DNA from: Pseudomonadota bacterium
GTDB taxonomy: Bacteria > Pseudomonadota > Alphaproteobacteria > Rhizobiales > Tepidamorphaceae
NCBI GenBank assembly: GCA_023458595.1
Contig: JAEWYT010000093.1
Location: 13,427 to 77,426 of the forward strand
Direction: 5' to 3'
DNA: 64,000 bases
Shown here: positions 1 through 8,440 of the stretch, one piece after another
Layout of the letters: every line of letters begins with the position of its first letter
Position numbering within the stretch: the first letter of the stretch is position 1
Notes under the pieces: model-generated
Databases searched by the model: none
Told to the model about the DNA's origin: nothing
Seen by the model: only the letters and a program-made list of their open reading frames with translations
Translations under genes and position numbers: made by a program

Positions 1-894
1 CTGCTGTCGTTCAAAGGCATCGCCGAAGGCGTCGAGAACACCAACTACATCGTCCACACCGAGACGGGCAGCTATATCCTGACGCTCTACGAGAAGCGCG
101 TCGATCCGGCCGACCTGCCGTTTTTCCTCGGCCTGATGGAACACCTCTCCGGCAAGGGGGTCACCTGCCCGCTGCCGCTGCACGGGCGCGACGGCAAGAC
201 GCTCGGCACGCTGTGCGGCCGTCCGGCGGCGCTGATGACGTTCCTCGAAGGCGTGTGGGTGCGCAAACCGAACGTCGAGCACTGCCGCGCGCTCGGCGGC
301 ACGCTGGCGGCTATGCACAAGGCCGCGCTCGACTTCGCCGGCGAGCGCGGCAATGCGCTGTCGGTCGACGGCTGGCGGCCGATCTTCGCCGCGGTCGCCG
401 ACCGGGCGGACACGCTTCAATGGGGCCTCGCCGACGAGATGGAGGCGGAGCTGACGTTCCTGGAGGCGAACTGGCCTGTCGACCTGCCGCCGGGCGTCAT
501 CCACGCCGACCTGTTTCCCGACAACGTGTTCTTCCTGAAGGAACGGATCTCCGGTCTGATCGACTTCTACTTCGCGTGCCGCGACGCGCTCGCCTACGAC
601 ATCGCCGTCTGCCTCAACGCCTGGTGCTTCGAGCCGGACCTGTCGTTCAACGTGACCAAGGCGCGCGCCATGCTGAGCGCCTATGCCGGACGCAGGCGGC
701 TGACGCAGGCCGAGTACGAAGCGCTGCCGCTGCTCGCGCGCGGGGCGGCCATGCGGTTCTTCGTGACCAGACTCTACGACTGGCTGAACCATCCCCCCGG
801 CGCCTTCGTGCGCCCGAAGGATCCGCTCGAATACGCCAAGCGCATCCGCTTCCACCGCTCGGTCGCGAGCGCGCGCGAGTACGGCCTCGACTGA
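1..894 (+). CDS. thrB: Homoserine kinase (ThrB, APH-fold type), 5' end cut off by the window
   Basis: Phosphorylates L-homoserine with ATP, the step before threonine synthase. Translation is open from the first base of the window. About 297 residues are visible and roughly 20-25 N-terminal residues should lie upstream, since the family is about 320 residues long. The aminoglycoside-phosphotransferase fold is clear: an N-terminal nucleotide-binding lobe, then the Brenner-type catalytic motif GVIHADLFPDN at about 499-531, and the Mg-binding segment LIDFYFA shortly after. The stop overlaps the rnhA start by one base (TGATG), so the two genes are translationally coupled. Threonine synthase, the next enzyme of the pathway, is at 8441-9850 on the other strand, not in this operon. 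The truncation comes only from the window edge. Confidence 0.93.
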   Translation: MLSFKGIAEGVENTNYIVHTETGSYILTLYEKRVDPADLPFFLGLMEHLSGKGVTCPLPLHGRDGKTLGTLCGRPAALMTFLEGVWVRKPNVEHCRALGGTLAAMHKAALDFAGERGNALSVDGWRPIFAAVADRADTLQWGLADEMEAELTFLEANWPVDLPPGVIHADLFPDNVFFLKERISGLIDFYFACRDALAYDIAVCLNAWCFEPDLSFNVTKARAMLSAYAGRRRLTQAEYEALPLLARGAAMRFFVTRLYDWLNHPPGAFVRPKDPLEYAKRIRFHRSVASAREYGLD

Positions 895-1370
895 TGGCGG
901 AGAAGCGCGTCCAGATCTGGACCGACGGCGCGTGCTCCGGCAATCCGGGCCCGGGTGGATGGGGCGCCCTGCTCATCTGGAACGGTCACGAGAAGGAGCT
1001 CTTCGGCGGCGAGCCGGAGACGACCAACAACCGCATGGAGATGCTCGCCGCGATCCGCGCCCTGGAAGCGCTGACGCGGCCCTCGTCCGTCGATCTGCAC
1101 ACGGATTCCGCTTACCTCCGCAACGGCATCACGAGCTGGCTGAAGCAATGGAAGGCGCGCGGCTGGAAGACCGCCGACAAGAAACCGGTGAAGAACGTCG
1201 AGCTGTGGCAGGCGCTCGAACTGGCGATGGCGCGCCACGACGTGCGCTGGCACTGGGTGAAAGGCCATGCCGGCAACGACGGCAACGAGCGCGCCGACCA
1301 GCTCGCCAACAAGGGCATGGCGCCGTTCAAGCCGAGGAAACGGAAGAAGCCGGCGGAGAACGGCGCCTGA
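894..1370 (+). CDS. rnhA: Ribonuclease HI
   Basis: Cleaves the RNA strand of RNA:DNA hybrids (R-loops, primers). It is 158 residues long, normal for the family. The four metal-binding acids line up one residue after their E. coli counterparts: D11 in WTDGACSGNPGPGG, E49 in NNRMEM, D71 in HTDSAYL and D135 in NERADQLA. The flexible-loop histidine H125 is in WVKGHAG. The ATG overlaps the thrB stop by one base, and the thrB-rnhA order is common in rhizobia. The C-terminus is a basic tail rich in Lys and Arg. It is convergent with the peroxiredoxin gene, leaving only 21 bases between the two stops. Confidence 0.97.
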   Translation: MAEKRVQIWTDGACSGNPGPGGWGALLIWNGHEKELFGGEPETTNNRMEMLAAIRALEALTRPSSVDLHTDSAYLRNGITSWLKQWKARGWKTADKKPVKNVELWQALELAMARHDVRWHWVKGHAGNDGNERADQLANKGMAPFKPRKRKKPAENGA

Positions 1371-1391
1371 GCGCCGTCGCCGTGCTGGCGC

Positions 1392-1889
1392 TCACATCGC
1401 GGCGAGCAGCGCGTCGGCTCCGGCGATTTCAGCCTTGCCCGGTGCATCCCCCAAATTGAGGATCTTCACGACGCCGTCGTCGACCAGCATGGCGTAGCGC
1501 TGCGAGCGGATGCCCATGCCACGGGCCGTGTTGTCGAGTTCGAGGCCGATCGCCTTGGCGAAGGCGGCGCTGCCGTCGGCGAGGAATTCGATCGTGCCCT
1601 GCGCGCCGGTCGCCTTCGACCAGGCATCCATGACGAAGATGTCGTTGACCGCAACGCAGGCGATCGCGTCGACGCCCTTCGCCCTGAGCTTGTCGGCGTT
1701 GGCGAGGAAGCCCGGCAGATGGTTGGCGTGGCAGGTCGGCGTGAAGGCGCCGGGAACCGCGAACAGCGCCACCTTGCGGCCCTTGAACACGTCGTCGGTG
1801 GTCTTCTCGGCCGGCCCGGAGCCGGTCATCACGACGAAAGTTGCCTGCGGAAGCCTGTCACCGACCTCGATCATTGCCGTCGTCTCCAC
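1392..1889 (-). CDS. Peroxiredoxin, Prx5/hybrid type (thiol peroxidase)
   Basis: Reduces H2O2 and organic hydroperoxides through a peroxidatic cysteine. It has 165 residues. The active-site signature PGAFTPTCH carries the peroxidatic Cys at residue 53, typical of the Prx5 (AhpC/TSA, PMP20-like) subgroup. The downstream segment RSQRYAMLVDDG is the usual core beta strand. The start at 1889 is the longest option; an in-frame ATG five codons later (MIEVGDRLP) matches the usual family N-terminus and may be the true start. The gene is probably monocistronic, 60 bases after the DsbD-like gene on the same strand. The physiological reductant (glutaredoxin or thioredoxin) cannot be read from the sequence. 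Confidence 0.9.
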   Translation of the reverse strand: METTAMIEVGDRLPQATFVVMTGSGPAEKTTDDVFKGRKVALFAVPGAFTPTCHANHLPGFLANADKLRAKGVDAIACVAVNDIFVMDAWSKATGAQGTIEFLADGSAAFAKAIGLELDNTARGMGIRSQRYAMLVDDGVVKILNLGDAPGKAEIAGADALLAAM

Positions 1890-1949
1890 ATCCTGCGCAT
1901 CCCGCCGGTTCGCTTCGTCCGGCCGGGTTCCAACTGGTGTCGGACACCA

Positions 1950-2756
1950 CTAGTCGAGTGTGACCGACTGCTCAAAGGAAAATTCGGGTGAAACACCCGT
2001 AACCCTGATCGTGGCGCCGGAGATCGATGCCCGGTCGGAAACCCCGTCGAGCGGCACCTCGAATGTCGTGTTGCCGGCCGTATCCGTGCCGGTGCGCGTC
2101 GGCACAGGCAGATACCAGCCCTCCGGCCCTTCCACGATCGCGAAGACATCATCATCCGCGGAGGGGAAACGGACGTGCAGATCGAGCACGGGCTTGCCGT
2201 CCCTCTCCGCGACGTCGGTCGAGACGACGCCCCCCGTCTCGGTCGGGCCGGCGATCGTGGTCGGGACCCGCACGCGATAGAAGTCGATCTCGGCGACCCG
2301 CGGCTTCGCGCCGTCCAACACGATGCCGACCTCGGCCTCCGCCGGGATGCAGATGTCCTTGCAGACCGCGTAGTCGAGCTTGACGTTCAGATTCGCGGTC
2401 TCGCCCGGCTTCTGCGGCCTGACCAGGAGCGGGAAGACGACGGCGTCGGTATAGCCGATCACCCATCCGTAGCCGTCGAAGTGCAGCTCGGGGGCCGGCC
2501 ACTCGACCGTCACGCCGTCGACGTTCGTGGAAGCCGCGAAGTCCATGTGCGGCGGAATGCCGGAATCGCCGGGACTGCGCCAATAGGTCTTCCATTCCGG
2601 ATCGAGGACGATCTCCAGGCCGGCGAGGCGCGTCACGCCGTCGGACAGCACGCCGCCGTCGATCAAACGAACCTCGGCGCGCTCCTTGAAGTCGCCGGCG
2701 TGCGCGAGGGCGGGTGCGAGCGCGACGGCAAACGCTGCAACACGGACAATCGTCAT
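1950..2756 (-). CDS. Periplasmic protein with DsbD N-terminal-like (DsbC-type) domain
   Basis: About 268 residues. The start at 2756 is chosen because it begins a good signal peptide (MTIVRVAAFAVALAPALAHA, then GDFKE). The frame stays open upstream through the 18-bp tandem repeat, but that extension is Arg/Lys-rich and runs toward the yqgE start, so I exclude it. The mature part resembles the periplasmic alpha domain of DsbD (Pfam DsbC family): EWKTYWRSPGDSGIPP near the N-terminus and a CKDICIP cysteine pair mid-protein. The membrane and thioredoxin domains of full DsbD are absent, so it probably accepts or relays electrons rather than transporting them. The redox partner is unknown. It lies next to a peroxiredoxin, which suits a thiol-redox role. 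Confidence 0.8.
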   Translation of the reverse strand: MTIVRVAAFAVALAPALAHAGDFKERAEVRLIDGGVLSDGVTRLAGLEIVLDPEWKTYWRSPGDSGIPPHMDFAASTNVDGVTVEWPAPELHFDGYGWVIGYTDAVVFPLLVRPQKPGETANLNVKLDYAVCKDICIPAEAEVGIVLDGAKPRVAEIDFYRVRVPTTIAGPTETGGVVSTDVAERDGKPVLDLHVRFPSADDDVFAIVEGPEGWYLPVPTRTGTDTAGNTTFEVPLDGVSDRASISGATIRVTGVSPEFSFEQSVTLD

Positions 2757-2780
2757 GCGCGACACGGGACGCGATGCTCC

Positions 2781-2816
2781 TTTTCGACGGACCGGCCGTT
2801 TTCGACGCACCGGCCG
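2781..2816. repeat. 18-bp tandem duplication in the dsbD-like/yqgE divergent region
   Basis: Two adjacent 18-bp units (2781-2798 and 2799-2816) of the form TTTTCGACGSACCGGCCG differ at one base. They sit between the divergent starts at 2756 and 2890, so they could be part of the shared promoter region. No function is known. Confidence 0.7.
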
Positions 2817-2889
2817 GTCGCCCGAGACTATGCCCGAGCGGGCGCTGGATGCCACATCAACCGGTTTCAAGCCTTCGTGACGGCGATTC

Positions 2890-3555
2890 ATGTCGGCCAT
2901 TTCCAAACAGCAGTCGGGAAGTTACCATTCAAATATGGCGTTCAAGGAAATTCAGGGGTTCGGCGGTGGCGGCGGTCGCGGTTTCCTCGACGGTCAGATG
3001 CTGATCGCCATGCCGACGATGCGGGATCCGCGCTTCGAGCGGAGCGTCGTCTACATGTGCGCCCATTCCGACGACGGCGCCATGGGCATCATCGTCAACC
3101 AGCTCGCGCCGAATATCAACTTCACCGAACTGCTGCGCCAGCTCGATATCATCGGGGCGGGCGAGGAGATCCGCCTGCCGCCCGAAGTCGGCCAGATGCG
3201 CGTGCACATCGGCGGTCCCGTCGAGACGGGCCGTGGCTTCGTCCTGCATTCCTCCGACTGGTTCGTCGATTCCTCGACGCTGCCGATCGACGACACGATC
3301 TGCCTGACGGCGACGCTCGACATCCTCAAGGCGATCGCGCGCGGCAGGGGGCCGGAGAATTCGCTGCTCGCGCTCGGATATGCCGGCTGGGCTCCGGGCC
3401 AGCTCGAAAACGAGATCCAGTCGAACGGCTGGCTGCACTGCAACGCCGATCCGGATCTCGTGTTCGGCGAGGATCAGTCGGTGAAATACGACCTTGCGCT
3501 CAAGAAGCTCGGCATCGATCCGGGCCATCTCGCCCCGGACTCCGGACACGCCTGA
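2890..3555 (+). CDS. YqgE/AlgH family protein (DUF179)
   Basis: A conserved cytoplasmic protein of unknown biochemical role. It has 221 residues from the ATG at 2890; an in-frame ATG at 2935 (MAFKEIQGFGG) is the alternative start, and neither has a strong Shine-Dalgarno. Family hallmarks are visible: LDGQMLIAMPTMRDPRFERSV, AMGIIVNQ, the HIGGPV motif followed by GFVLHS, and GYAGWAPGQLENEI near the C-terminus. The N-terminus carries a glycine run (GFGGGGGRG). It is divergent from the DsbD-like gene and convergent with the EAL-domain gene. In gammaproteobacteria the family sits next to yqgF, but no such neighbour is present here. Confidence 0.93.
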   Translation: MSAISKQQSGSYHSNMAFKEIQGFGGGGGRGFLDGQMLIAMPTMRDPRFERSVVYMCAHSDDGAMGIIVNQLAPNINFTELLRQLDIIGAGEEIRLPPEVGQMRVHIGGPVETGRGFVLHSSDWFVDSSTLPIDDTICLTATLDILKAIARGRGPENSLLALGYAGWAPGQLENEIQSNGWLHCNADPDLVFGEDQSVKYDLALKKLGIDPGHLAPDSGHA

Positions 3556-3598
3556 GGCGACCGACACCATCGGAACCCGGTGCGGCGGCCGGCGCGGC

Positions 3599-6499
3599 TC
3601 AGTGCCGCATCATCGCCGACTGGCGGGCCAGCATGTGGCGGCACTCGTCGGCCGACATCGGCTCTCCGAAAAGATAGCCCTGGGCATACTCGCAGCCGAG
3701 AGCATAGAGTTCGATCGCGTCCTCGTCGGTCTCCGCACCTTCGGCGACCACTTCCATGCCGAGATCGTGCGCGAGCGCCACGATGGAGCGCAGGATCACC
3801 GGCCGGGCCCCGTTGCCGTTCTGGCGGACGAAGGACCGGTCGACCTTGATCGTGTCGAAGGGGAAGCGCTGCAGGTAGCTCAGCGACGAATAGCCGGTGC
3901 CGAAGTCGTCCAGCGACAGGCCGGCGCCGAGCTCGCGGACACGTTCCAGAACCTGCGCGGCGTATTCCGGGTTCCCCATCACCAGCGACTCGGTGACCTC
4001 GAGCTTCAGCGTGCCGGGGACGACCTCGTTGCGGGCGAGCACGGCGCGGATGTCGTTGATCAGGTCGTGGCGCAGGATCTGACGGCTCGACACGTTGACG
4101 GAGGCGAAAATCGGCACGTTCGAGCCCATCGCCCGTTGCCAGGCGCCGAGCTGGCGCGCAGTGCGCTCCAGCACGAACAGGCCGATCTCGACGATCAGGC
4201 CACTCTCCTCGGCAATCTCGATGAATTCCTGCGGGTTGAGGCGGCCGTGGCGGGGATGGTCCCAGCGCACCAGCGCCTCGAAGCCGGCGATGCGCTTGTC
4301 CTCGAGCCGCATGATCGGCTGGAAGACGAGCTTTATCTCTTCGCGCTCGAGCGCGCGGCGCAGATCGGATTCGAGCGCGAGGCGGTCGCCACCCATGGTC
4401 CGCATGACCGGCTTGAAGGCTTCCACCCGGTCCGGGCCGAAGCGCTTGGCGTGGTACATGGCGATCTCGGCGTCCTCGAGCAGGTCCTCCTTGCGCTTGT
4501 CGGAACCGTCGTAGACGGAAATGCCGACGCAAGCGGTAAGGAACACCTCGCGGTCGCCGAAGGTGATCGGCGTGCGAATGGTGCGGCGCACCGCCTCGGC
4601 GAAGGAGGCGATCCGCTTCGGGTCGCGCTCGGAGACGAGAATGATGCCGAACTGGTCTCCGGCGAGACGGGCGAGCGTGTCGTTCGGCTTGAGGTGACGC
4701 TGCAGGCGCCGCGCAATCGTGAGGAGGATCGAGTCGCCCACCGCGATGCCGAAGCCGTCGTTGACCTGGCGGAAGCGGTCGACGTCGACGACGAAGACGG
4801 TGGGTCGCGGATCGTCGCCCACGCGCGAGCGCAGGATCGCGGCCTCCAGCCGGTCGAGGAACAGCTCGCGGTTCGGCAGACCGGTGAGGTTGTCATGCAC
4901 CGCGTCGTGGAGAAGCCGCTCCTCGGCGTTCTTGATCTCGGTGACGTCGACCAGCGTGCCGACGAGACGGACCGCCTCGCCGTCGTCGCCGAGGATCGGG
5001 CGGGCGCGCATGCGGAACCAGTAGTAGTGGCCGTCCGCGGCGCGCAGGCGGAAATCCTGGGCGATGCGGCCGCGGCGCTGCTCGACCACCGCGTCGAGGG
5101 AGGCGCGGAAGCGGTCGCGGTCGCCGGCATGGAGGACGTCGAACCACTTGCGGGCGGTGCCCTCCAGCGTGCCGGGCTTGAGTCCCAGCTTCTCCTCGAG
5201 CTCCGGGGAAACGAACACGCGGTCGCGCGGGACCTCCCAGTCCCAGACGAGATCACCGGCGCCGATCAGCGCCAGCGCCTTGCGGTGGAAGTCGGAGAGC
5301 ATGCCCTGCCCCATCGCACCGCCGGCGAAAGCATGCTGCATCACCGTGAAGCCGACGAGCAGCACCAGGACGACGAGGCCGCCGGCGAGCGCGGGAGCGA
5401 CGAGATCGTTCGACAGCCGCCCGGTCACCGTCATGCCGGCGGCGGCGAGCCAGGCGAGCAGCAGCAGCCAGGTCGGGATCAACAGAATCGCGCGGTCGAA
5501 GCCGCGGAAGGCGAGGAACAGGATCAGGCCAAGGCCGATGATTCCGGTCAGGCCCAGCGACAGACGGGCGATGCCGGCGGCGAGCGGAGCGTCGAACACG
5601 GCGATGCCGGCGACGCCAAACAGTATGACGAGCCAGAGACCGACGACAAAGAGCAGCCGGACGTGCCACCGCATGAGGCTGAGATAGGAAGTCAGGAAGA
5701 TCAGCAGCGTCGCCGACAGGATCGCCTCGGCGCCGGCGCGGAAGACCTGGTCGCCCTCGACGGCGACGTCGAAGATCTTGTTCCAGAAGCCGAAGTCGAT
5801 CGACAGGTAGGCGAGCACCGCCCAGGCGAACGCGGCGGCGGCCGGGAATATGATCGTGCCCTTGACGACGAACAGGACGGTGAGGAACAGCGCCAGCAGG
5901 CCGGCAATGCCGATCACCATGCCCTGGTAGAGCGTGAACGAGTTGACGTTCTCCTTGTAGGCGTCCGGCTGCCAGAGCCTGAGCTGAGGCAGCGAGTCGC
6001 CCTGCAGCTCGACCACGTAGGTGACGACGGCGCCGGGATCGAGCGTGATCAGGTAGATGTCGGAATCGTGGCTCTCGTCACGGTCCGGCCTGAACCCCTG
6101 GCTCGGGGTGATGGCGGCGAGCCGCGAGGTGCCGAGGTCGGGGCGGATGATGCCGGATCCGACCATGCGGAAATAGGGGGCGACCAGCAGGCGGTCGATC
6201 TGCTCGTCGGAATCGTTTCTGAGCGCGAACACCACCCATGAAGCCGTCTGGCCCGGCTCGCGCGAACGCACCTCGATGCGGCGCACGAAGCCCTCGGCGT
6301 CGGGAGCGGTGGAGACCTGGATGCGGTCGCCGTAGCGCAGATAGAGATCGACCGAGTCGGTCAGGTCTATCGCGCCGGAGTCGAGCGGCACGGGGATCGC
6401 CTCGAGCGCCTGCGCGGGCAGGCCCGACAGCAGGACGAGCGCGAGCCCCAGAAGGGCCGCGGCCAGCCGTCCGAATTTCCCCCCAAGCAGATCGTTCAT
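3599..6499 (-). CDS. Membrane sensor with 7TMR-DISM, PAS, degenerate GGDEF and EAL domains (predicted c-di-GMP phosphodiesterase)
   Basis: About 966 residues. The start at 6499 gives a signal peptide ending at PAQALEAIP; an ATG 13 codons upstream is also possible. Order: signal peptide, a periplasmic DISM-like beta domain, several hydrophobic helices of 7TMR-DISM type, a PAS/PAC segment, GGDEF and EAL. The GGDEF signature is AGDQF, so cyclase activity is unlikely. The EAL domain keeps its catalytic set: FEALVRW, NVSSR, EVTES, DDFGTGYSSL, KVDRSF and the final Glu and Gln motifs. It should therefore hydrolyse c-di-GMP in response to a periplasmic or membrane signal, with the GGDEF remnant possibly sensing GTP. 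It is the last gene of the long leftward block, after a GNAT gene. Confidence 0.9.
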   Translation of the reverse strand: MNDLLGGKFGRLAAALLGLALVLLSGLPAQALEAIPVPLDSGAIDLTDSVDLYLRYGDRIQVSTAPDAEGFVRRIEVRSREPGQTASWVVFALRNDSDEQIDRLLVAPYFRMVGSGIIRPDLGTSRLAAITPSQGFRPDRDESHDSDIYLITLDPGAVVTYVVELQGDSLPQLRLWQPDAYKENVNSFTLYQGMVIGIAGLLALFLTVLFVVKGTIIFPAAAAFAWAVLAYLSIDFGFWNKIFDVAVEGDQVFRAGAEAILSATLLIFLTSYLSLMRWHVRLLFVVGLWLVILFGVAGIAVFDAPLAAGIARLSLGLTGIIGLGLILFLAFRGFDRAILLIPTWLLLLAWLAAAGMTVTGRLSNDLVAPALAGGLVVLVLLVGFTVMQHAFAGGAMGQGMLSDFHRKALALIGAGDLVWDWEVPRDRVFVSPELEEKLGLKPGTLEGTARKWFDVLHAGDRDRFRASLDAVVEQRRGRIAQDFRLRAADGHYYWFRMRARPILGDDGEAVRLVGTLVDVTEIKNAEERLLHDAVHDNLTGLPNRELFLDRLEAAILRSRVGDDPRPTVFVVDVDRFRQVNDGFGIAVGDSILLTIARRLQRHLKPNDTLARLAGDQFGIILVSERDPKRIASFAEAVRRTIRTPITFGDREVFLTACVGISVYDGSDKRKEDLLEDAEIAMYHAKRFGPDRVEAFKPVMRTMGGDRLALESDLRRALEREEIKLVFQPIMRLEDKRIAGFEALVRWDHPRHGRLNPQEFIEIAEESGLIVEIGLFVLERTARQLGAWQRAMGSNVPIFASVNVSSRQILRHDLINDIRAVLARNEVVPGTLKLEVTESLVMGNPEYAAQVLERVRELGAGLSLDDFGTGYSSLSYLQRFPFDTIKVDRSFVRQNGNGARPVILRSIVALAHDLGMEVVAEGAETDEDAIELYALGCEYAQGYLFGEPMSADECRHMLARQSAMMRH

Positions 6500-6546
6500 C
6501 CGGTCTTCCGTGTGTCGCGGCCCCGGCAAGGCCGGCATGTCAGGAC

Positions 6547-7140
6547 CTACCGCGCCGGGGGACGCGGGTCTTCGCTGAGCATCGCGTAAAGGAAATGGTC
6601 CTGCCAGACGCCATTGATACGCAAATACCGCCGCGCGAAGCCCTCGCGCGTAAAACCGACTTTTTCAAGGAGCCGTATAGATGCCGCATTCGAGGGAAGG
6701 CAAGCCGCTTCGAGCCGGTGAAGCCGCAGTTGATCGAAGACGAACGGCACGACCGCCCTCACCGCCGCGGTCATAAAGCCTTGGCGGGCATGGCTTTCGC
6801 CGATCCAGTAACCAAGGGACGTCGATTGGGTGACGCCGCGGCGGACGTTCGACAGGGTTATGCCGCCGAGAAAGGCGGCGTCGTCCGCGCGGAACACGAA
6901 GAAGGGATAGGCGCTGTCTTCGCGGATATCCTGGATGTAGCGGCGAATCCGGCGCCGGAACGAGGCCCGAGTGAGGTCGTCGAGCGGCCAGGTGGGCTCC
7001 CAGGGGGTCAGAAAGGCGCGACTTTCCTCGCGCAGGGAGACCCACGCCGGGTAGTCGCCCATCTGCGGCGTCCGCAGATAGACGCCGTCGCCGTGGATTG
7101 CCGGCCCAATATCGGAAGTGACCGACCGCAGGAAGACCAT
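6547..7140 (-). CDS. GNAT N-acetyltransferase, RimJ/RimL type
   Basis: 197 residues. The start at 7140 is chosen because it lies 19 bases after the M16 stop and gives the usual family N-terminus. The frame is open upstream, but that part would overlap the M16 gene. RimJ-like features are GDYPAWVSLREESRAFLTPWEP near the N-terminus, the beta-bulge GITLSNVRRGVTQSTSLGYWIGESHARQGFMTAAV with the acetyl-CoA loop, and EAACLPSNAASIRLLEKVGFTREGFARRYLRINGVWQDH at the C-terminus. These are the marks of enzymes that acetylate protein N-termini, in particular ribosomal protein S5 (RimJ). The real substrate cannot be deduced. The thrC-M16-GNAT order recurs in rhizobia. Confidence 0.88.
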   Translation of the reverse strand: MVFLRSVTSDIGPAIHGDGVYLRTPQMGDYPAWVSLREESRAFLTPWEPTWPLDDLTRASFRRRIRRYIQDIREDSAYPFFVFRADDAAFLGGITLSNVRRGVTQSTSLGYWIGESHARQGFMTAAVRAVVPFVFDQLRLHRLEAACLPSNAASIRLLEKVGFTREGFARRYLRINGVWQDHFLYAMLSEDPRPPAR

Positions 7141-7159
7141 CTGTACGAAACCAACGCCT

Positions 7160-8440
7160 CTAAGCCGCGCTTCTGGCGGCCAAACGCAATCTTTCCTGCA
7201 AATCGCCTGCAGTTTCAAGATTTCCGACGGGTCCGACGGCCGCAAGCGTCGGCGGAGTCTCGAACACGATGCGGGCGAGGATCTGGCGGACGCGGGCGGC
7301 ATCGACCGCGTCGATGCGCGAAACGAGCTCCTCCATCGGCACGGTGCGCCCGAGGAACAGCGACTGGCGGGCGATCTGCTCGGCGCGCGCCGCGCAGCTT
7401 TCGAGGCTCATCAGCAGCCCCGCCTTCAGCTGGGCGCGGGCGCGGGCGACTTCCGTCTCGTCGATGTCGTCAATCGCAAGCGCCAGCTCTCCCGTGGTCA
7501 CGTCGACCAGTTCCTCTAGGTCTCCGGGACCCGTCGCGGCCGATATGCCGAACAGGCCGACGTCGGAGAAGGCCCAGTTGAAGGCGTAGATCGAGTAGCA
7601 CAGACCGCGCTCCTCGCGGACGCGCTGGAACAGCCGCGACGACATGCCGCCACCGACCACGGAAGCGGCGATGCGGGCGGCGTAGAAATCGTCGTCGACG
7701 AAGGCCGGCGCGCGGAAGGCGAACAGGAGGTTGGCCTCGGACAGGTCGCGTTCGGCGCGCCTTTCCCCGCCCGTGTAGCGGGCTTCCTGCGTCGTGTCGC
7801 CGGCCGCCGTCGCGAAATCGCCGAACAAGCGGTCGGCGATCTCGACCATCGCGTCGTGCTTCACCGCTCCCGCGGCGCCGACGATCATCTGGGGGCCACG
7901 ATAGTGCTCGGAGAGATAGGCGCGCAGGCTGCCGGGATCCTGCGCCCTCACGGTGTCGGCGGTGCCGAGGATCGGCCGGCCGATCGGCTGGTCGCCGAAG
8001 GCCGCCTCCTGCAGGAGGTCGTGGACAAGATCGTCGGGATCGTCGAGAGCCGCACCGATCTCCTGGACGATCACGTGCTGCTCGCGCTTCAGCTCCTCGG
8101 CGTCGAACTGGCTGTCGCGCAGGATGTCGGAGAGGATGTCGAGGGCGAGCGGAACATCGTCCTTGAGGGTCCGGGCGTAATAGGCGGTCGTCTCGTGCGA
8201 CGTCGCGGCGTTGAGGTCGCCGCCGACGGATTCTATCTCCTCGGCGATCTGGCGGGCGCTGCGGCGGCTCGTGCCCTTGAACGCCATATGCTCGAGCAGG
8301 TGCGACAGGCCATGCTGCTCGGTCCGCTCGTCGCGGGCGCCGGCCTTGACCCAGACGCCGAGAGCCGCGGTCTCGACATGCGCCATCTCCGCGGTGACGA
8401 CCCGAACGCCGTTGTCGAGCCGGGTGGTACGCACGCTCAT
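7160..8440 (-). CDS. M16 family zinc metallopeptidase (processing-peptidase-like)
   Basis: A 426-residue single-unit M16B protease of the mitochondrial processing peptidase/insulinase family. The inverted zinc motif HLLEHM (HxxEH) is near residue 45 and the third metal ligand is in the EIGAALDDPDDLVHD segment. The C-terminal half has the usual GGGMSSRLFQRVREERGLCYSIYAF stretch with the Arg/Tyr substrate-binding pair. There is no signal peptide, so it should be cytoplasmic. The ATG follows the thrC stop directly (TGAATG), so expression is coupled to thrC. Two more M16 genes, at 52416-55252, are of a different exported type. The substrate is unknown. Confidence 0.92.
   Translation of the reverse strand: MSVRTTRLDNGVRVVTAEMAHVETAALGVWVKAGARDERTEQHGLSHLLEHMAFKGTSRRSARQIAEEIESVGGDLNAATSHETTAYYARTLKDDVPLALDILSDILRDSQFDAEELKREQHVIVQEIGAALDDPDDLVHDLLQEAAFGDQPIGRPILGTADTVRAQDPGSLRAYLSEHYRGPQMIVGAAGAVKHDAMVEIADRLFGDFATAAGDTTQEARYTGGERRAERDLSEANLLFAFRAPAFVDDDFYAARIAASVVGGGMSSRLFQRVREERGLCYSIYAFNWAFSDVGLFGISAATGPGDLEELVDVTTGELALAIDDIDETEVARARAQLKAGLLMSLESCAARAEQIARQSLFLGRTVPMEELVSRIDAVDAARVRQILARIVFETPPTLAAVGPVGNLETAGDLQERLRLAARSAA

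Noticed and set aside
2757..2906. N-terminal extension of the DsbD-like protein (Arg/Lys repeats)
   Set aside because: Open frame only. It would bury the signal peptide and it runs over the yqgE start; the 18-bp tandem repeat keeps the frame by chance.
3494..6241. A 915-codon open frame on the + strand
   Set aside because: Antisense to the EAL-domain gene. No recognisable domain; composition is a mirror of the coding strand.
6521..6538. GCCCCGGCAAGGCCGGCAT as another REP unit
   Set aside because: Imperfect arms and no partner copy in the window; similar GC-rich inverted repeats arise often by chance here.
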